Assembly (NCBI RefSeq): GCF_002115745.1
Contig: NZ_JFKB01000023.1
Coordinates: forward strand, 1 to 57,561
DNA length: 57,561 nt
Origin: Thalassospira alkalitolerans
Lineage (GTDB): Bacteria > Pseudomonadota > Alphaproteobacteria > Rhodospirillales > Thalassospiraceae
Direction of reading: 5' to 3'
Position numbers and translations under genes: made by a program. Of this stretch, positions 1 through 8,149 are shown piece by piece. How positions within the stretch are numbered: the first letter of the stretch is position 1; every line of letters starts with the position of its first letter. The notes beneath the pieces were generated by a model. The model was not told the DNA's origin. It ran no database searches and worked only from the letters and a program-made list of their open reading frames with translations.

Positions 1-1
1 C

Positions 2-766
2 ACCCAGATCATCATGACGGTTACCGCAAACGTCGACATCACTGCTGGTGCCGATGCTGCACTGACCCAGTCAATCGACGTGACCGATTACCTGACAGGT
101 GGCTCCAAGGCGATGTCGGCTGGCGACAAAGGCACGCTCAACTTTGACGAGCTTGGCCTGTCAATCAACATCAACAACAACTTCACTGCTGCGGTTGGCG
201 TTGTTGAAGGTGGCACGGGCGGTGACACCGATTTCGGCACCACTCAGGCGACTTATGGCGGTAGCGTCATCAACACGCTCAACAATAATACTGTGTCGAT
301 GGCCGCCGATAATGGTCAACAACTGGCTACCAGCATCGAATTCCAGGTCGGAGCAGGCAACACTGCGAATGACCGTTTGTCGATCTCGCTGACTGCGGTT
401 GACTCGGCAAGACTGGGGGCCGGCTCTGCCAATACCGAGACCAGCCTTGATGACCTTGGTGCCAACGCGATTGATACCGCCGCCGGCGCACAAGAAGCAG
501 TTGAAGTTGTTACTCGCGCAATTGACGACCTTCAGCGTGCACGTGCTGGCATTGGCACCTATCAAAACCGTCTAGACTTCGCCGCTCAGAACCTTGCATC
601 AACGCAGGAAAATACTGAATCGGCTCGTTCCACCCTGCTTGACCTTGACGTCGCTTCCGAGATGACCTCCTTCACCTCGAAACAGATCCTGGTTCAGTCC
701 GGTGTGGCTATGCTTGCCCAGGCGAACCAGATGCCGCAGAACCTGCTGCGTCTCCTGCAGGGCTAA
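2..766 (+). CDS. fliC: Flagellin, C-terminal part (5' end outside window)
   Basis: Flagellin, the filament subunit exported through the flagellar type III apparatus. The reading frame is open from the left edge, and its first codons (TQIIMTVTA) match an internal stretch of the complete flagellin downstream, so the N-terminal half is missing. The visible part holds the variable central region and the conserved C-terminal helical domain, ending in the typical MLAQANQMPQNLLRLLQ motif plus a final Gly. It is a tandem paralogue of the next gene; long DNA stretches are almost identical while the flanks differ at many synonymous sites. A GC-rich hairpin follows the stop codon. The family call is secure. 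Which paralogue is the major filament protein cannot be told. Confidence 0.95.
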   Translation, partial: TQIIMTVTANVDITAGADAALTQSIDVTDYLTGGSKAMSAGDKGTLNFDELGLSININNNFTAAVGVVEGGTGGDTDFGTTQATYGGSVINTLNNNTVSMAADNGQQLATSIEFQVGAGNTANDRLSISLTAVDSARLGAGSANTETSLDDLGANAIDTAAGAQEAVEVVTRAIDDLQRARAGIGTYQNRLDFAAQNLASTQENTESARSTLLDLDVASEMTSFTSKQILVQSGVAMLAQANQMPQNLLRLLQG

Positions 767-1178
767 TTTTGCCTATCTGACATATCTTCAATATCAAGGC
801 GGTGGTCATTTCCACCGCCTTATTCTGTTGCGCATATTTTCTCTAGGACCCAAACTCATCCACACGACAACCCCATACACAAGTATATATTTCGATTCGT
901 CAAAAAGCCCTTAAATATCCTACGCAATGGTCAATTCAACACATGCAGGTTGAAAGACCCAAAGCTGATTTCCGCCTCAATTTTAGCCAACCATTTGTTT
1001 TATATAATTTATTTTATCTAAACATTTCACTGGACTCTGCATCCAGCCATAGGTATATTTTGAGATAGAAAAACGAGTTTTCTCTGATCAGGAAGATCTT
1101 TGAAAACTATCTGGCGCTGTTGCCAGGTTCAAGAACGGCGCGATGCTGTTCCGAGCTATCCATGTAGGAGATTCTAAA
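767..1178 (+). promoter_or_regulatory. Intergenic leader between the two flagellin genes
   Basis: This 412-base gap holds no convincing gene. It contains a terminator-like hairpin just after the first flagellin, then AT-rich DNA, then a short inverted repeat (CTGGC at 1111-1115, GCCAG at 1122-1126) about 55 bases before the second flagellin start. I found no sigma-54 site with both a GG and a TTGC element at the right spacing, and no clear sigma-28 site. The promoter of the second flagellin is therefore unassigned. A long structured leader would fit post-transcriptional flagellin control, as known for FlbT/FlaF in alphaproteobacteria, but that is inference. Confidence 0.4.
796..825 (+). terminator. 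Hairpin after first flagellin
   Basis: A perfect 10-bp stem (AAGGCGGTGG at 796-805 with CCACCGCCTT at 812-821) with a 6-base loop lies 30 bases after the stop codon. The following T-rich stretch (TTATTCTG) is weak, so this is a probable rather than certain intrinsic terminator. Confidence 0.6.
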
Positions 1179-2549
1179 ATGGCTCTTAATATCATTTCCA
1201 ACTATGCTGCTAACGTTGCTCACCGTAACCTGTCGGCTTCGGATGAAATGGCGACCCGTTCGCTGTCAAAGCTGTCGTCTGGTACGCGTGTTGTTTCTGC
1301 ACGTGATGATGCTGCCTCGATGGCCATCGGTGCACGTTTGAACGCAACGACCCAGGCCTTGAAAACAGCGACCGTCAACGTTGGCCAGGCCAACTCGATG
1401 TTGCAGATTGCCGATGGCGGCATGGCGACTGTTGATGACATCCTCGTTCGCATGAAAACGCTTTCGGTTCAGTCTTCCTCGGGCAACATGTCCGATATTG
1501 AACGTGGTTTCCTGAACGATGAATTCACCCAGCTTCGTGACGAAATCGACCGTATCTCCTCGTCCACCAACTTCAACGGCATTCAGTTGCTCGGTGATGG
1601 CGGTGACGTGGCACTGAACTATGCCGACCTCGAATCTGCTGGGCAGGGCTCGGCTATTACCGCGCAGACCGGTTTTGATGGTATTGCCATCACCAACAAC
1701 AATCTTTGGGCAGGCGATGGTGAAGGCGATGGCGTAACCGACAACAACTTCACCATTTCGATCAACGAAATAACCGTTGGTGCTGGCACCCAGATCATCA
1801 TGACGGTTACCGCAAACATTGACACCACTGCTGGTGCCGATGCTGCGCTGACCCAGTCGATCGACGTGACCGACTACCTGACGGGTGGTTCCAAGGCAAT
1901 GTCGGCCGGCGACAAAGGCACGCTTAACTTTGACGAGCTTGGCCTGTCGATCAACATCAACAACAACTTCACCGCTGCGGTTGGCGTTGTTGAAGGTGGC
2001 ACGGGCGGTGACACCGATTTCGGCACCACTCAGGCGACTTATGGCGGTAGCGTCATCAACACACTCAACAATAATACTGTGTCGATGGCCGCCGATAGCG
2101 GTCAGAAACTCGCCACCAGCATTGAATTCCAAGTTGGTGGCGGCAATACCGCAAATGACCGCCTGTCGATTAATCTGTCAAAGGTTGATGCGGACACATT
2201 GGGTACCGGCACTGCTGGCACCGAAACGAGCCTCAGCGATCTTGGAACCGATGCGATTAGTACCGCATCTGGTGCTCAGGAAGCCGTTGAAGTTGTCACC
2301 CGCGCAATTGATGACTTGCAGCGCGCACGTGCTGCGGTTGGTACCTCTCAGAACCGTCTGGACTTTGCCGGTCAGAACCTTGCATCAACGCAGGAAAACA
2401 CTGAATCGGCTCGTTCCACCCTGCTTGACCTTGATGTTGCTGCCGAGATGACTGCGTTCACCTCGAAACAGATCCTGGTTCAGTCCGGTGTTGCGATGCT
2501 TGCCCAGGCGAACCAGATGCCGCAGAACCTGCTGCGTCTCCTGCAGTAA
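1179..2549 (+). CDS. fliC: Flagellin
   Basis: Complete 456-residue flagellin, the filament subunit. The ATG at 1179 is chosen over an in-frame upstream ATG at 1143 because it opens the family-typical N-terminus (MALNIISNYAANVAHRNL) and has a TAGGAG ribosome-binding site at 1165-1170. Conserved N-terminal helices (to about residue 150) with the LSSGTRVVSARDDAASMAIG segment and C-terminal helices (about 360-456) flank a Gly/Asn/Thr-rich variable middle. It lacks a signal peptide, as expected for type III export. It ends LLRLLQ, one residue shorter than its upstream paralogue. The middle shares near-identical DNA with that paralogue. FliS (this window) is the expected chaperone. Confidence 0.97.
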   Translation: MALNIISNYAANVAHRNLSASDEMATRSLSKLSSGTRVVSARDDAASMAIGARLNATTQALKTATVNVGQANSMLQIADGGMATVDDILVRMKTLSVQSSSGNMSDIERGFLNDEFTQLRDEIDRISSSTNFNGIQLLGDGGDVALNYADLESAGQGSAITAQTGFDGIAITNNNLWAGDGEGDGVTDNNFTISINEITVGAGTQIIMTVTANIDTTAGADAALTQSIDVTDYLTGGSKAMSAGDKGTLNFDELGLSININNNFTAAVGVVEGGTGGDTDFGTTQATYGGSVINTLNNNTVSMAADSGQKLATSIEFQVGGGNTANDRLSINLSKVDADTLGTGTAGTETSLSDLGTDAISTASGAQEAVEVVTRAIDDLQRARAAVGTSQNRLDFAGQNLASTQENTESARSTLLDLDVAAEMTAFTSKQILVQSGVAMLAQANQMPQNLLRLLQ

Positions 2550-2563
2550 TCCGGATATCCGTA

Positions 2564-2592
2564 GAGGGATGAGAGACTTTCTCTCATCCCTC
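2564..2592 (+). terminator. Hairpin between flagellin and flaG
   Basis: GAGGGATGAGAG at 2564-2575 is the perfect reverse complement of 2581-2592, with one more A-T pair inside, giving a 13-bp stem with a 3-base loop. No T tract follows (ATCCGGATTATCC). It may be an mRNA-stabilising structure or a processing site for the abundant flagellin transcript, allowing some read-through into flaG, rather than a full terminator. Confidence 0.5.
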
Positions 2593-2635
2593 ATCCGGAT
2601 TATCCTTTGCCAGACTCATGGCATAGGAGGACCAA

Positions 2636-3022
2636 ATGGAATTAGTCAGCACCTATCAAAACCAACGTTCGACCGGTCCCGTATCCGGTTCAGCACCTTC
2701 TTCATCAGCGTCATCCGCGTCCAATAATGCTGGAAATGCGCTGATATCGGTGGAATCGCCGTCTTCGGGCGATGCAAATAGCGCCCCGGCAGATGCCGGA
2801 CAAAAACTTCAAGCTGCACTTGCAAAACTTGATATTCCAGAACTTAACGATTCCAATGCCCGTATCGAATTGAATTTCAATCAGGATACCGGCCGGGTCG
2901 TCGCGAAAGTTACGGATAGATCAAACGGCGATGTTCTTCGTGAAATTCCGTCAAAAGAGCTGCAACATCTTTTCTCGCAAATCCGCGAATACCTTGGCAG
3001 CGTTGTTGACGAAGAAATCTGA
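2636..3022 (+). CDS. flaG: FlaG family flagellar protein
   Basis: A 128-residue FlaG-family protein, usually encoded next to flagellin and fliD, where it affects filament length or stability. The N-terminal 60 residues are Ser/Ala/Pro-rich and probably disordered. The conserved C-terminal block (about 65-125) has the family signature: ELNFNQDTGRVVAKVTDRSNGD followed by a REIPSKEL motif. The start is fixed by an AGGAGG ribosome-binding site at 2626-2631, five bases before the ATG. Its position between flagellin and fliD is the usual one. The molecular function of FlaG is poorly defined even in model species, so only the family is claimed. Confidence 0.85.
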   Translation: MELVSTYQNQRSTGPVSGSAPSSSASSASNNAGNALISVESPSSGDANSAPADAGQKLQAALAKLDIPELNDSNARIELNFNQDTGRVVAKVTDRSNGDVLREIPSKELQHLFSQIREYLGSVVDEEI

Positions 3023-3046
3023 TTAAGCGATCGGGCTTTCCGACAG

Positions 3047-3061
3047 AGGCACACTTTTTGC
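3047..3061 (+). promoter_or_regulatory. Sigma-54 type promoter of fliD
   Basis: AGGCAC, five bases, then TTTGC. The invariant GG (3048-3049) and GC (3060-3061) are separated by exactly ten bases, as in the -24/-12 consensus TGGCAC-N5-TTGC. The predicted transcript start near 3073 leaves a leader of about 55 bases before fliD. It fits activation by the sigma-54 regulator FlbD encoded at 14551. Confidence 0.75.
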
Positions 3062-3127
3062 GTATAGAATCGCGTTAAGGCAAAAAGTGAAATATTTGCC
3101 TACCGATGTGCCCAGGGAGCTAGGCAA

Positions 3128-4900
3128 ATGAGCAGCGTAAACCTGAACAATATCTATGTTGGCGACAACGGCCGAATTCAACTTTCGGGCGGTTCGTCAA
3201 ATATCGACTTTGTCGATGTTGTTGACAAGATGATCGCTGCGCGTCGTCTTCCCGCGGATTCTCTGGAAACTCGGATCGAGTCCAACGACGACAAATTAAC
3301 AGCCCTCAAAGATCTTCAGACACTGATTGGTACCCTTAAGGATTCGATGGCCAATTTGTACGGGGCGACCAGCTTCGACAAATCAAAAAACATCTTCGAA
3401 TCCAAACAGATTTTTGCATCCACAGACAGCTCAACCTTGGCAGGTGAACTGATTGGCATTACCGCGACCAATGCGGCCTCCACCGGTTCCTATACGTTTG
3501 AGGTCGATCAGGTCGCAACAAAACACAAACTGTCAACCGATACCCTTGCCGTTGCCGCCAGTGCAGATATCACAGGCATTACCGGCACCGGACAGTTTAC
3601 CCTTACTGGCGGCACCGGAAGCTCCCAGATCACAGTGGCAGCCGAGGATACCCTGCAAGACATCCGTGACAAAATTAACAACGCCAAAGACAACACCGGT
3701 ATTCAAGCCTCTGTCATCAAGGTTTCTGCAACGGAAAGCACATTGATCTTGACCTCAACATCCGAGGGTGAAGACAACCGTATGTCCTTTAGTGATGACA
3801 CCGGAAATGTGCTGCAAAGCCTAGGAATCTTGACTGATCCGACAACAATCAATGCCGCAAATGTTATTGACAATGGCGACAATGCCTCGATCAAACTTGA
3901 CGGCATTTCCATTACCCGGTCGTCAAATGAGTTTTCCGATCTTGTCGACGGCCTAAGCATCTCTCTTTACGATGCGGAACCTGGTACAAAAATTACCATC
4001 GACGTTGAACAAGACCTTAATCAGGCAAAAACAGCAATCATCGATTTTGTTGATGCATATAACGCGGTTCAAACTTTCATTAACGAAAAGACATTCGTTG
4101 ATGAAACCACAGGAGAAGCGTCGGAAGATGCTATCTTGATTGGGAATTCAACAGTTAAAAACATTGAATCCTCCCTTCAGCAAATTGCCGGAACCTTTGC
4201 CAAAGGCGTGACCGACCGTGCGGGCAAAGATGATTACTCTGTTCTGGCTGAAATCGGTATCGACTTTGTTGCCTATGGCACCAATACAGATCCGTTGCTC
4301 GACAATACCTTTGTCGTCGACGAAACAAAGCTGAACGCTGCCTTGCTCGACGAGCCTACCGAAGTGATGGAGCTGTTCCTGTTCCGCGGCAAGTCAGACA
4401 ACTCTGATTTGACCATGACGGGCTTCAATGGGAAGACCAACGCAGCACAGTATGATTTCAATATTGATGCATCTGGTGGCGTGATCAACAGTGTCACATA
4501 TGACATTACGATTGATGGCGTTACGACAACTGGTAAGAATGCAACGGTCAGTGGAAATTCAATTACGACCACAGATGGACTGCGCCTGTTTTACGGTGGC
4601 GATAAAACTGCTGCAGACACAGCATCCGTAACCACCAGTGCAGGTATTGGCGCCCAACTTTATTTCCAGCTTGATTCTCTCCTGAAGGAAGAAGACGGTG
4701 CGCTAAGTCAGGAAATTTCAGCATTTGAAACCCAGAACACGTCCTATCAGGAAAAAATTGACCGCATTGATGAACGCCTGGAAAGCCAGCGCGAAAACCT
4801 TATGGATCGTTTCATCGCCATGGAAACATCCCTTGCACGCATGAAAACCATCCAAAACTCTCTCGACGAGTTGATGGCATCAAGCAGTGATAGTAGTTAA
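3128..4900 (+). CDS. fliD: Flagellar filament capping protein FliD
   Basis: FliD (hook-associated protein 2) forms the cap at the filament tip under which exported flagellin folds. The 590-residue length is normal to slightly long. The N-terminal coiled-coil segment (about residues 18-75, IDFVDVVDKMIAARRLPADSLE) is followed by beta-rich Thr/Ser/Asp domains. A second coiled-coil near the C-terminus (about 520-585) holds the FliD_C signature around DERLESQRENLMDRF. It is preceded by a sigma-54 promoter and followed after 57 bases by fliS, the usual fliD-fliS pair. The start has a GGGAG ribosome-binding site at 3115-3119. Confidence 0.95.
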   Translation: MSSVNLNNIYVGDNGRIQLSGGSSNIDFVDVVDKMIAARRLPADSLETRIESNDDKLTALKDLQTLIGTLKDSMANLYGATSFDKSKNIFESKQIFASTDSSTLAGELIGITATNAASTGSYTFEVDQVATKHKLSTDTLAVAASADITGITGTGQFTLTGGTGSSQITVAAEDTLQDIRDKINNAKDNTGIQASVIKVSATESTLILTSTSEGEDNRMSFSDDTGNVLQSLGILTDPTTINAANVIDNGDNASIKLDGISITRSSNEFSDLVDGLSISLYDAEPGTKITIDVEQDLNQAKTAIIDFVDAYNAVQTFINEKTFVDETTGEASEDAILIGNSTVKNIESSLQQIAGTFAKGVTDRAGKDDYSVLAEIGIDFVAYGTNTDPLLDNTFVVDETKLNAALLDEPTEVMELFLFRGKSDNSDLTMTGFNGKTNAAQYDFNIDASGGVINSVTYDITIDGVTTTGKNATVSGNSITTTDGLRLFYGGDKTAADTASVTTSAGIGAQLYFQLDSLLKEEDGALSQEISAFETQNTSYQEKIDRIDERLESQRENLMDRFIAMETSLARMKTIQNSLDELMASSSDSS

Positions 4901-4957
4901 CTTTTTGCCTCAAATCATGCACACTGACAGGACGCCTAGCAGACCAAGGAGTGTAGC

Positions 4958-5473
4958 ATGAACGAACGTGCAGCACAGACGTATAAGAACCAGCAAGTCA
5001 ACACAGCATCACCGGCCAAAATGGTTTATATGCTGTTTGAAAAGACTTTGGCATGCTTGCAGGAAGTTCTCCGTGCCATTGAAAGCAAAGATATCCAAAG
5101 CCGATGCAATGCCAATTGCAAGGCGCAGGAGCTGATTGCCCATCTGTCGAATACACTTGATATGGATCAGGGGGGCGAGATTGCGACAAACCTTGAACGT
5201 CTTTACACCCATTGCATGATTCGTCTGATGGGGGTTGATCGTCACAATGATCCAGAAGCCGCGAAAGAGGTCATCCATCTTTTGACACCGTTGCGCGATT
5301 CCTGGGCCGCCCTTGCTGACAAGAGTGAAAATGAAATGCGCCAAGCGATCATGACAGCGCAGCAAAGCCAGCCTCAGCCACAAATGCAGCCCGTGCCACA
5401 ACCACAGCCTCAATCGGCAGGAAATGGGGATGAAAATCGCCCGCGCTCTTCGGGCCTGTCAATTTCCGCCTGA
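4958..5473 (+). CDS. fliS: Flagellin export chaperone FliS
   Basis: FliS binds the C-terminal helices of flagellin in the cytoplasm and prevents premature polymerisation. Residues 1-125 carry the FliS fold with the start typical of the family (YKNQQVNTASPAKMVYMLFEK). The protein is 171 residues, about 40 longer than usual, owing to a C-terminal Gln/Pro-rich tail (about 130-155) that is probably disordered. The start has an AAGGAG ribosome-binding site. It sits directly after fliD and is followed by a strong intrinsic terminator. Confidence 0.95.
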   Translation: MNERAAQTYKNQQVNTASPAKMVYMLFEKTLACLQEVLRAIESKDIQSRCNANCKAQELIAHLSNTLDMDQGGEIATNLERLYTHCMIRLMGVDRHNDPEAAKEVIHLLTPLRDSWAALADKSENEMRQAIMTAQQSQPQPQMQPVPQPQPQSAGNGDENRPRSSGLSISA

Positions 5474-5493
5474 GATTCCACATATTCCGTATC

Positions 5494-5525
5494 AAAAGCT
5501 CCCACATCATCGGGGGCTTTTTTTG
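5494..5525 (+). terminator. Intrinsic terminator after fliS
   Basis: AAAAGCTCCC and GGGGGCTTTT pair around a short loop and run straight into a seven-T tract (5518-5524). This is a typical Rho-independent terminator 20 bases after the fliS stop, closing the flaG-fliD-fliS unit. Confidence 0.85.
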
Positions 5526-5626
5526 TTATGGGACCTTCCGGCAAAGACAGCCCGGCAAAAAATGCCCTTTTATTCAACCACCGATTAAGTAGCTGATTTT
5601 CTGTATGAATCCTTAACCATCAAAAC

Positions 5627-5642
5627 TGGCCCGCCTTTTGCA
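5627..5642 (+). promoter_or_regulatory. Sigma-54 type promoter of fliK-flgD-flgE
   Basis: TGGCCC, five bases, TTTGCA. GG (5628-5629) and GC (5640-5641) are ten bases apart, an almost perfect -24/-12 element. It lies 35 bases before the fliK ATG and after the fliS terminator, so it probably drives fliK, flgD and flgE under FlbD control. Confidence 0.8.
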
Positions 5643-5676
5643 AATGTTGTGACACTGTTTTGAGAAGGACCATGTC

Positions 5677-7305
5677 ATGAACAGCTCTGCGATTACCAAA
5701 TCGGCATCACCTACCATATCCATTCCAGGCCAGACTGCAGCTGCCAGCAGCGATGTGTCCTTTGGCAACGTGATGGAGCAAATCACGGATAACTGGGCAG
5801 ACCGCAACACCCAGATCCGTCATGACGCGGCAAAAACTGCCCAGCTGCAGACCCGCGACAATACGGATGCAAGGCGCAACACCGGCGCCGAAAAGACATC
5901 GCGCGACGATTATACCAGAGCCGATACATCCCGTAATGATACTCGCACCAATAAAGATGATCATAAAACCTACGACGATGTCGACGCCGCTAGTTCGCGT
6001 GACGACACCCAGCGCGATGATCACCGTGACGTTGCCGATTCCAAAAATGATCCGGGCCGCGACGACCATGATACGCGCGACACCGATAGCAGAGCCGAAG
6101 GCACGGACGCCCAGTCTGATCAGCCTAAAGAAGTCGTCAGCGCCGATAGCGACCAACAGATCGCCTCAACAGACGACACAGCGACCTCTGCCGACCCCGC
6201 ACAGCAGGGCGATCAGATTGTTGACCCGAATATGGCGGCAATCCCGGGCATCAATCCAGCAGCACAGCAAGCAACGGTGCAGGCCGGAGCACAGGTAGTA
6301 AGCAGTGCAACAGCTGCAAACGCCTCGACCCAGCCCGTTACCGGCACCCCGGCACAAAATGCCGAGGGCACGACCGGTGGCTTGATGAATTCAACCGCCC
6401 TGTCGCAGCCCGCAGCCGGCGCGACGGCGAAATCAGCATTGAACGGTCAAGACGGCAGCACCGAGGCCGCTGATAGCAATGACAGCTTCATCTCTAAAAT
6501 CGTTGACGCAATGAGTGGCGAACGCAGCGTCAAGGCCGGGACCGAAACCGCAAATGCCGGAACCAATGCCAACACATCAAATACAAATGGCAACGCCACT
6601 ACCGGTCAGCAAACAGCGGCAACTTCCGGCGCGGTAAATGGTAGCAATCAGGTCGCACAACAAGCACTGGCCGGCGCAGCCAATATGCAAACCGCACAGC
6701 CAGCCCCCCAACCACAGGCAGCAGCAATCGGCAACACCACAGCCGCCGTCAGTGCAACCGGCAACACCGAGGGCAGCACACAGGCGGCCAATGGCCCGCT
6801 TACCGGCAACAGTAGTCTAACCCAGAGCAATTCGACCGGACAAACTGCCCAAACCGCACGAAATGCCCCGGCACAGCAGGTTCAGCAACAGGTCGCGGTT
6901 CATATCCGTAACGCCGCAAGCGAAGGTGTTGACAAAATTTCCGTCCAGCTTCGTCCGGAGCATCTCGGGCGCGTCGATGTCAAACTGGAAATCGGCCATG
7001 ATGGCCGTGTCCAGGGTGTCATTCAGGCAGACACCCGTGAAACGCTCGACTTGCTGCGCCAGGATTCACGCGCCCTGCAACAGGCCCTCAAAGATGCGGG
7101 CCTTAATGCAGACAGTCAAAGCTTCACCTTCGAACAACGGAACCAGGGCGGTCAGGGTCAGGATAGCAATGACTCGTCACGCATGGCCAACAAATCGGGC
7201 AGCACGCCGGATGAAGGCGATGTCCTGACCGGTGCCGAACTCGCTGAACATGTCGCCATTGGCTACGGGATCAATCCCAATGGCCTGGTCGATATCCGAA
7301 TTTAG
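5677..7305 (+). CDS. fliK: Flagellar hook-length control protein FliK
   Basis: FliK is the secreted molecular ruler that sets hook length and switches export specificity from hook to filament proteins. The 542-residue protein has an N-terminal domain, an unusual Asp/Arg/Thr-rich stretch (about 45-150), a long Ala/Gly/Thr/Gln-rich disordered middle, and the conserved Flg_hook C-terminal domain (about 410-490) with the motif ISVQLRPEHLGRVDVKLE. The start at 5677 has an AGAAGGAC ribosome-binding site; a nearer ATG at 5672 is out of frame. It is followed 21 bases later by flgD. The charged segment is not typical of FliK and may reflect tolerance of low-complexity ruler sequence. Confidence 0.93.
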   Translation: MNSSAITKSASPTISIPGQTAAASSDVSFGNVMEQITDNWADRNTQIRHDAAKTAQLQTRDNTDARRNTGAEKTSRDDYTRADTSRNDTRTNKDDHKTYDDVDAASSRDDTQRDDHRDVADSKNDPGRDDHDTRDTDSRAEGTDAQSDQPKEVVSADSDQQIASTDDTATSADPAQQGDQIVDPNMAAIPGINPAAQQATVQAGAQVVSSATAANASTQPVTGTPAQNAEGTTGGLMNSTALSQPAAGATAKSALNGQDGSTEAADSNDSFISKIVDAMSGERSVKAGTETANAGTNANTSNTNGNATTGQQTAATSGAVNGSNQVAQQALAGAANMQTAQPAPQPQAAAIGNTTAAVSATGNTEGSTQAANGPLTGNSSLTQSNSTGQTAQTARNAPAQQVQQQVAVHIRNAASEGVDKISVQLRPEHLGRVDVKLEIGHDGRVQGVIQADTRETLDLLRQDSRALQQALKDAGLNADSQSFTFEQRNQGGQGQDSNDSSRMANKSGSTPDEGDVLTGAELAEHVAIGYGINPNGLVDIRI

Positions 7306-7326
7306 GAAAGGTAGGGAAACAAGATC

Positions 7327-8097
7327 ATGACAATTTCATCCCTGACCAATGTTGGTGTTGCAACAAATGACACGAACGCCGCGTCAAGCAGTTCCGCGAG
7401 CCAACTGGCCCAGAACTTCGACACGTTCCTGACATTGCTGACGACCCAGCTTAAAAATCAGGATCCCACCTCGCCAATGGAAAGTGACAAATTCACTGAC
7501 CAGTTGAGCCAGTTCGCCCAGGTCGAACAGGGGATCCAGAGTAACAAGAACCTTGAAAACCTGCTTGCAATGCAAAGTCAGCAGCGCCAGTTGTCTGCCC
7601 TGTCCTATGTCGGCGCAGAAATCGAGGCGGTTGGCGATACCAACTGGCTTGAAGAGGGTGGAGATCTCAAATTCAAATATAATATTTCACCCGAAGTTCC
7701 CCGTCTCCAGATTCAGGTTCAGGATCAAAGCGGCAAGACAGTTTACTCAGAAGATCTCACCGAGGTTTCCGGCCTTCAGGACTTTACCTGGGACGGGAAA
7801 AACAACAGCGGCGTCCAACAGGCAACCGGGGCCTATACCATGGTCCTTAAACCGATGGGGGCCAATGGTGATGTTTTCAAAGATGAAAACGGTGATTACG
7901 CCTCGGCTGCAATTGGCATCATCGGCAATGTCGATAGTGTCGATATTGACGACGACGATATTTATCTGCGTATCGGTGACGTTTCCGTCCCGTTTGCAAC
8001 CCTGACAAACGTAAAGCTGGGCGCGAATAGTACAGATACCGGATCAGAGACAGATACTGGCGACGATGCTTCCGATGAACAGGACGCAGCAGCCTGA
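7327..8097 (+). CDS. flgD: Flagellar hook cap / assembly protein FlgD
   Basis: FlgD is the scaffold at the growing hook tip that permits FlgE assembly. Residues about 30-95 match the FlgD N-terminal region (NFDTFLTLLTTQLKNQDP, then FTDQLSQFAQVEQGIQSN). The central part has the FlgD Ig/tudor-like region around FTWDGKNNSG, and an acidic Asp/Glu/Thr tail follows residue 235. The length of 256 is normal. It is co-directional and close-packed with fliK and flgE. No signal peptide is present, as expected for a type III export substrate. Confidence 0.95.
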   Translation: MTISSLTNVGVATNDTNAASSSSASQLAQNFDTFLTLLTTQLKNQDPTSPMESDKFTDQLSQFAQVEQGIQSNKNLENLLAMQSQQRQLSALSYVGAEIEAVGDTNWLEEGGDLKFKYNISPEVPRLQIQVQDQSGKTVYSEDLTEVSGLQDFTWDGKNNSGVQQATGAYTMVLKPMGANGDVFKDENGDYASAAIGIIGNVDSVDIDDDDIYLRIGDVSVPFATLTNVKLGANSTDTGSETDTGDDASDEQDAAA

Positions 8098-8149
8098 TGT
8101 CACATATCCGGATATTAATTAACAGCCCTGCATTTGCTGGAGAAGAAAA

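Noticed and set aside
1127..1140. GG-N10-GC spacing before the second flagellin
   Set aside because: The -12 element reads CGGC rather than TTGC; no other consensus base fits.
2597..2610. GG-N10-GC spacing upstream of flaG that could be a sigma-54 promoter
   Set aside because: The -24 part lacks the TGGCA pattern, and the start point would fall on the ribosome-binding site, leaving almost no leader.
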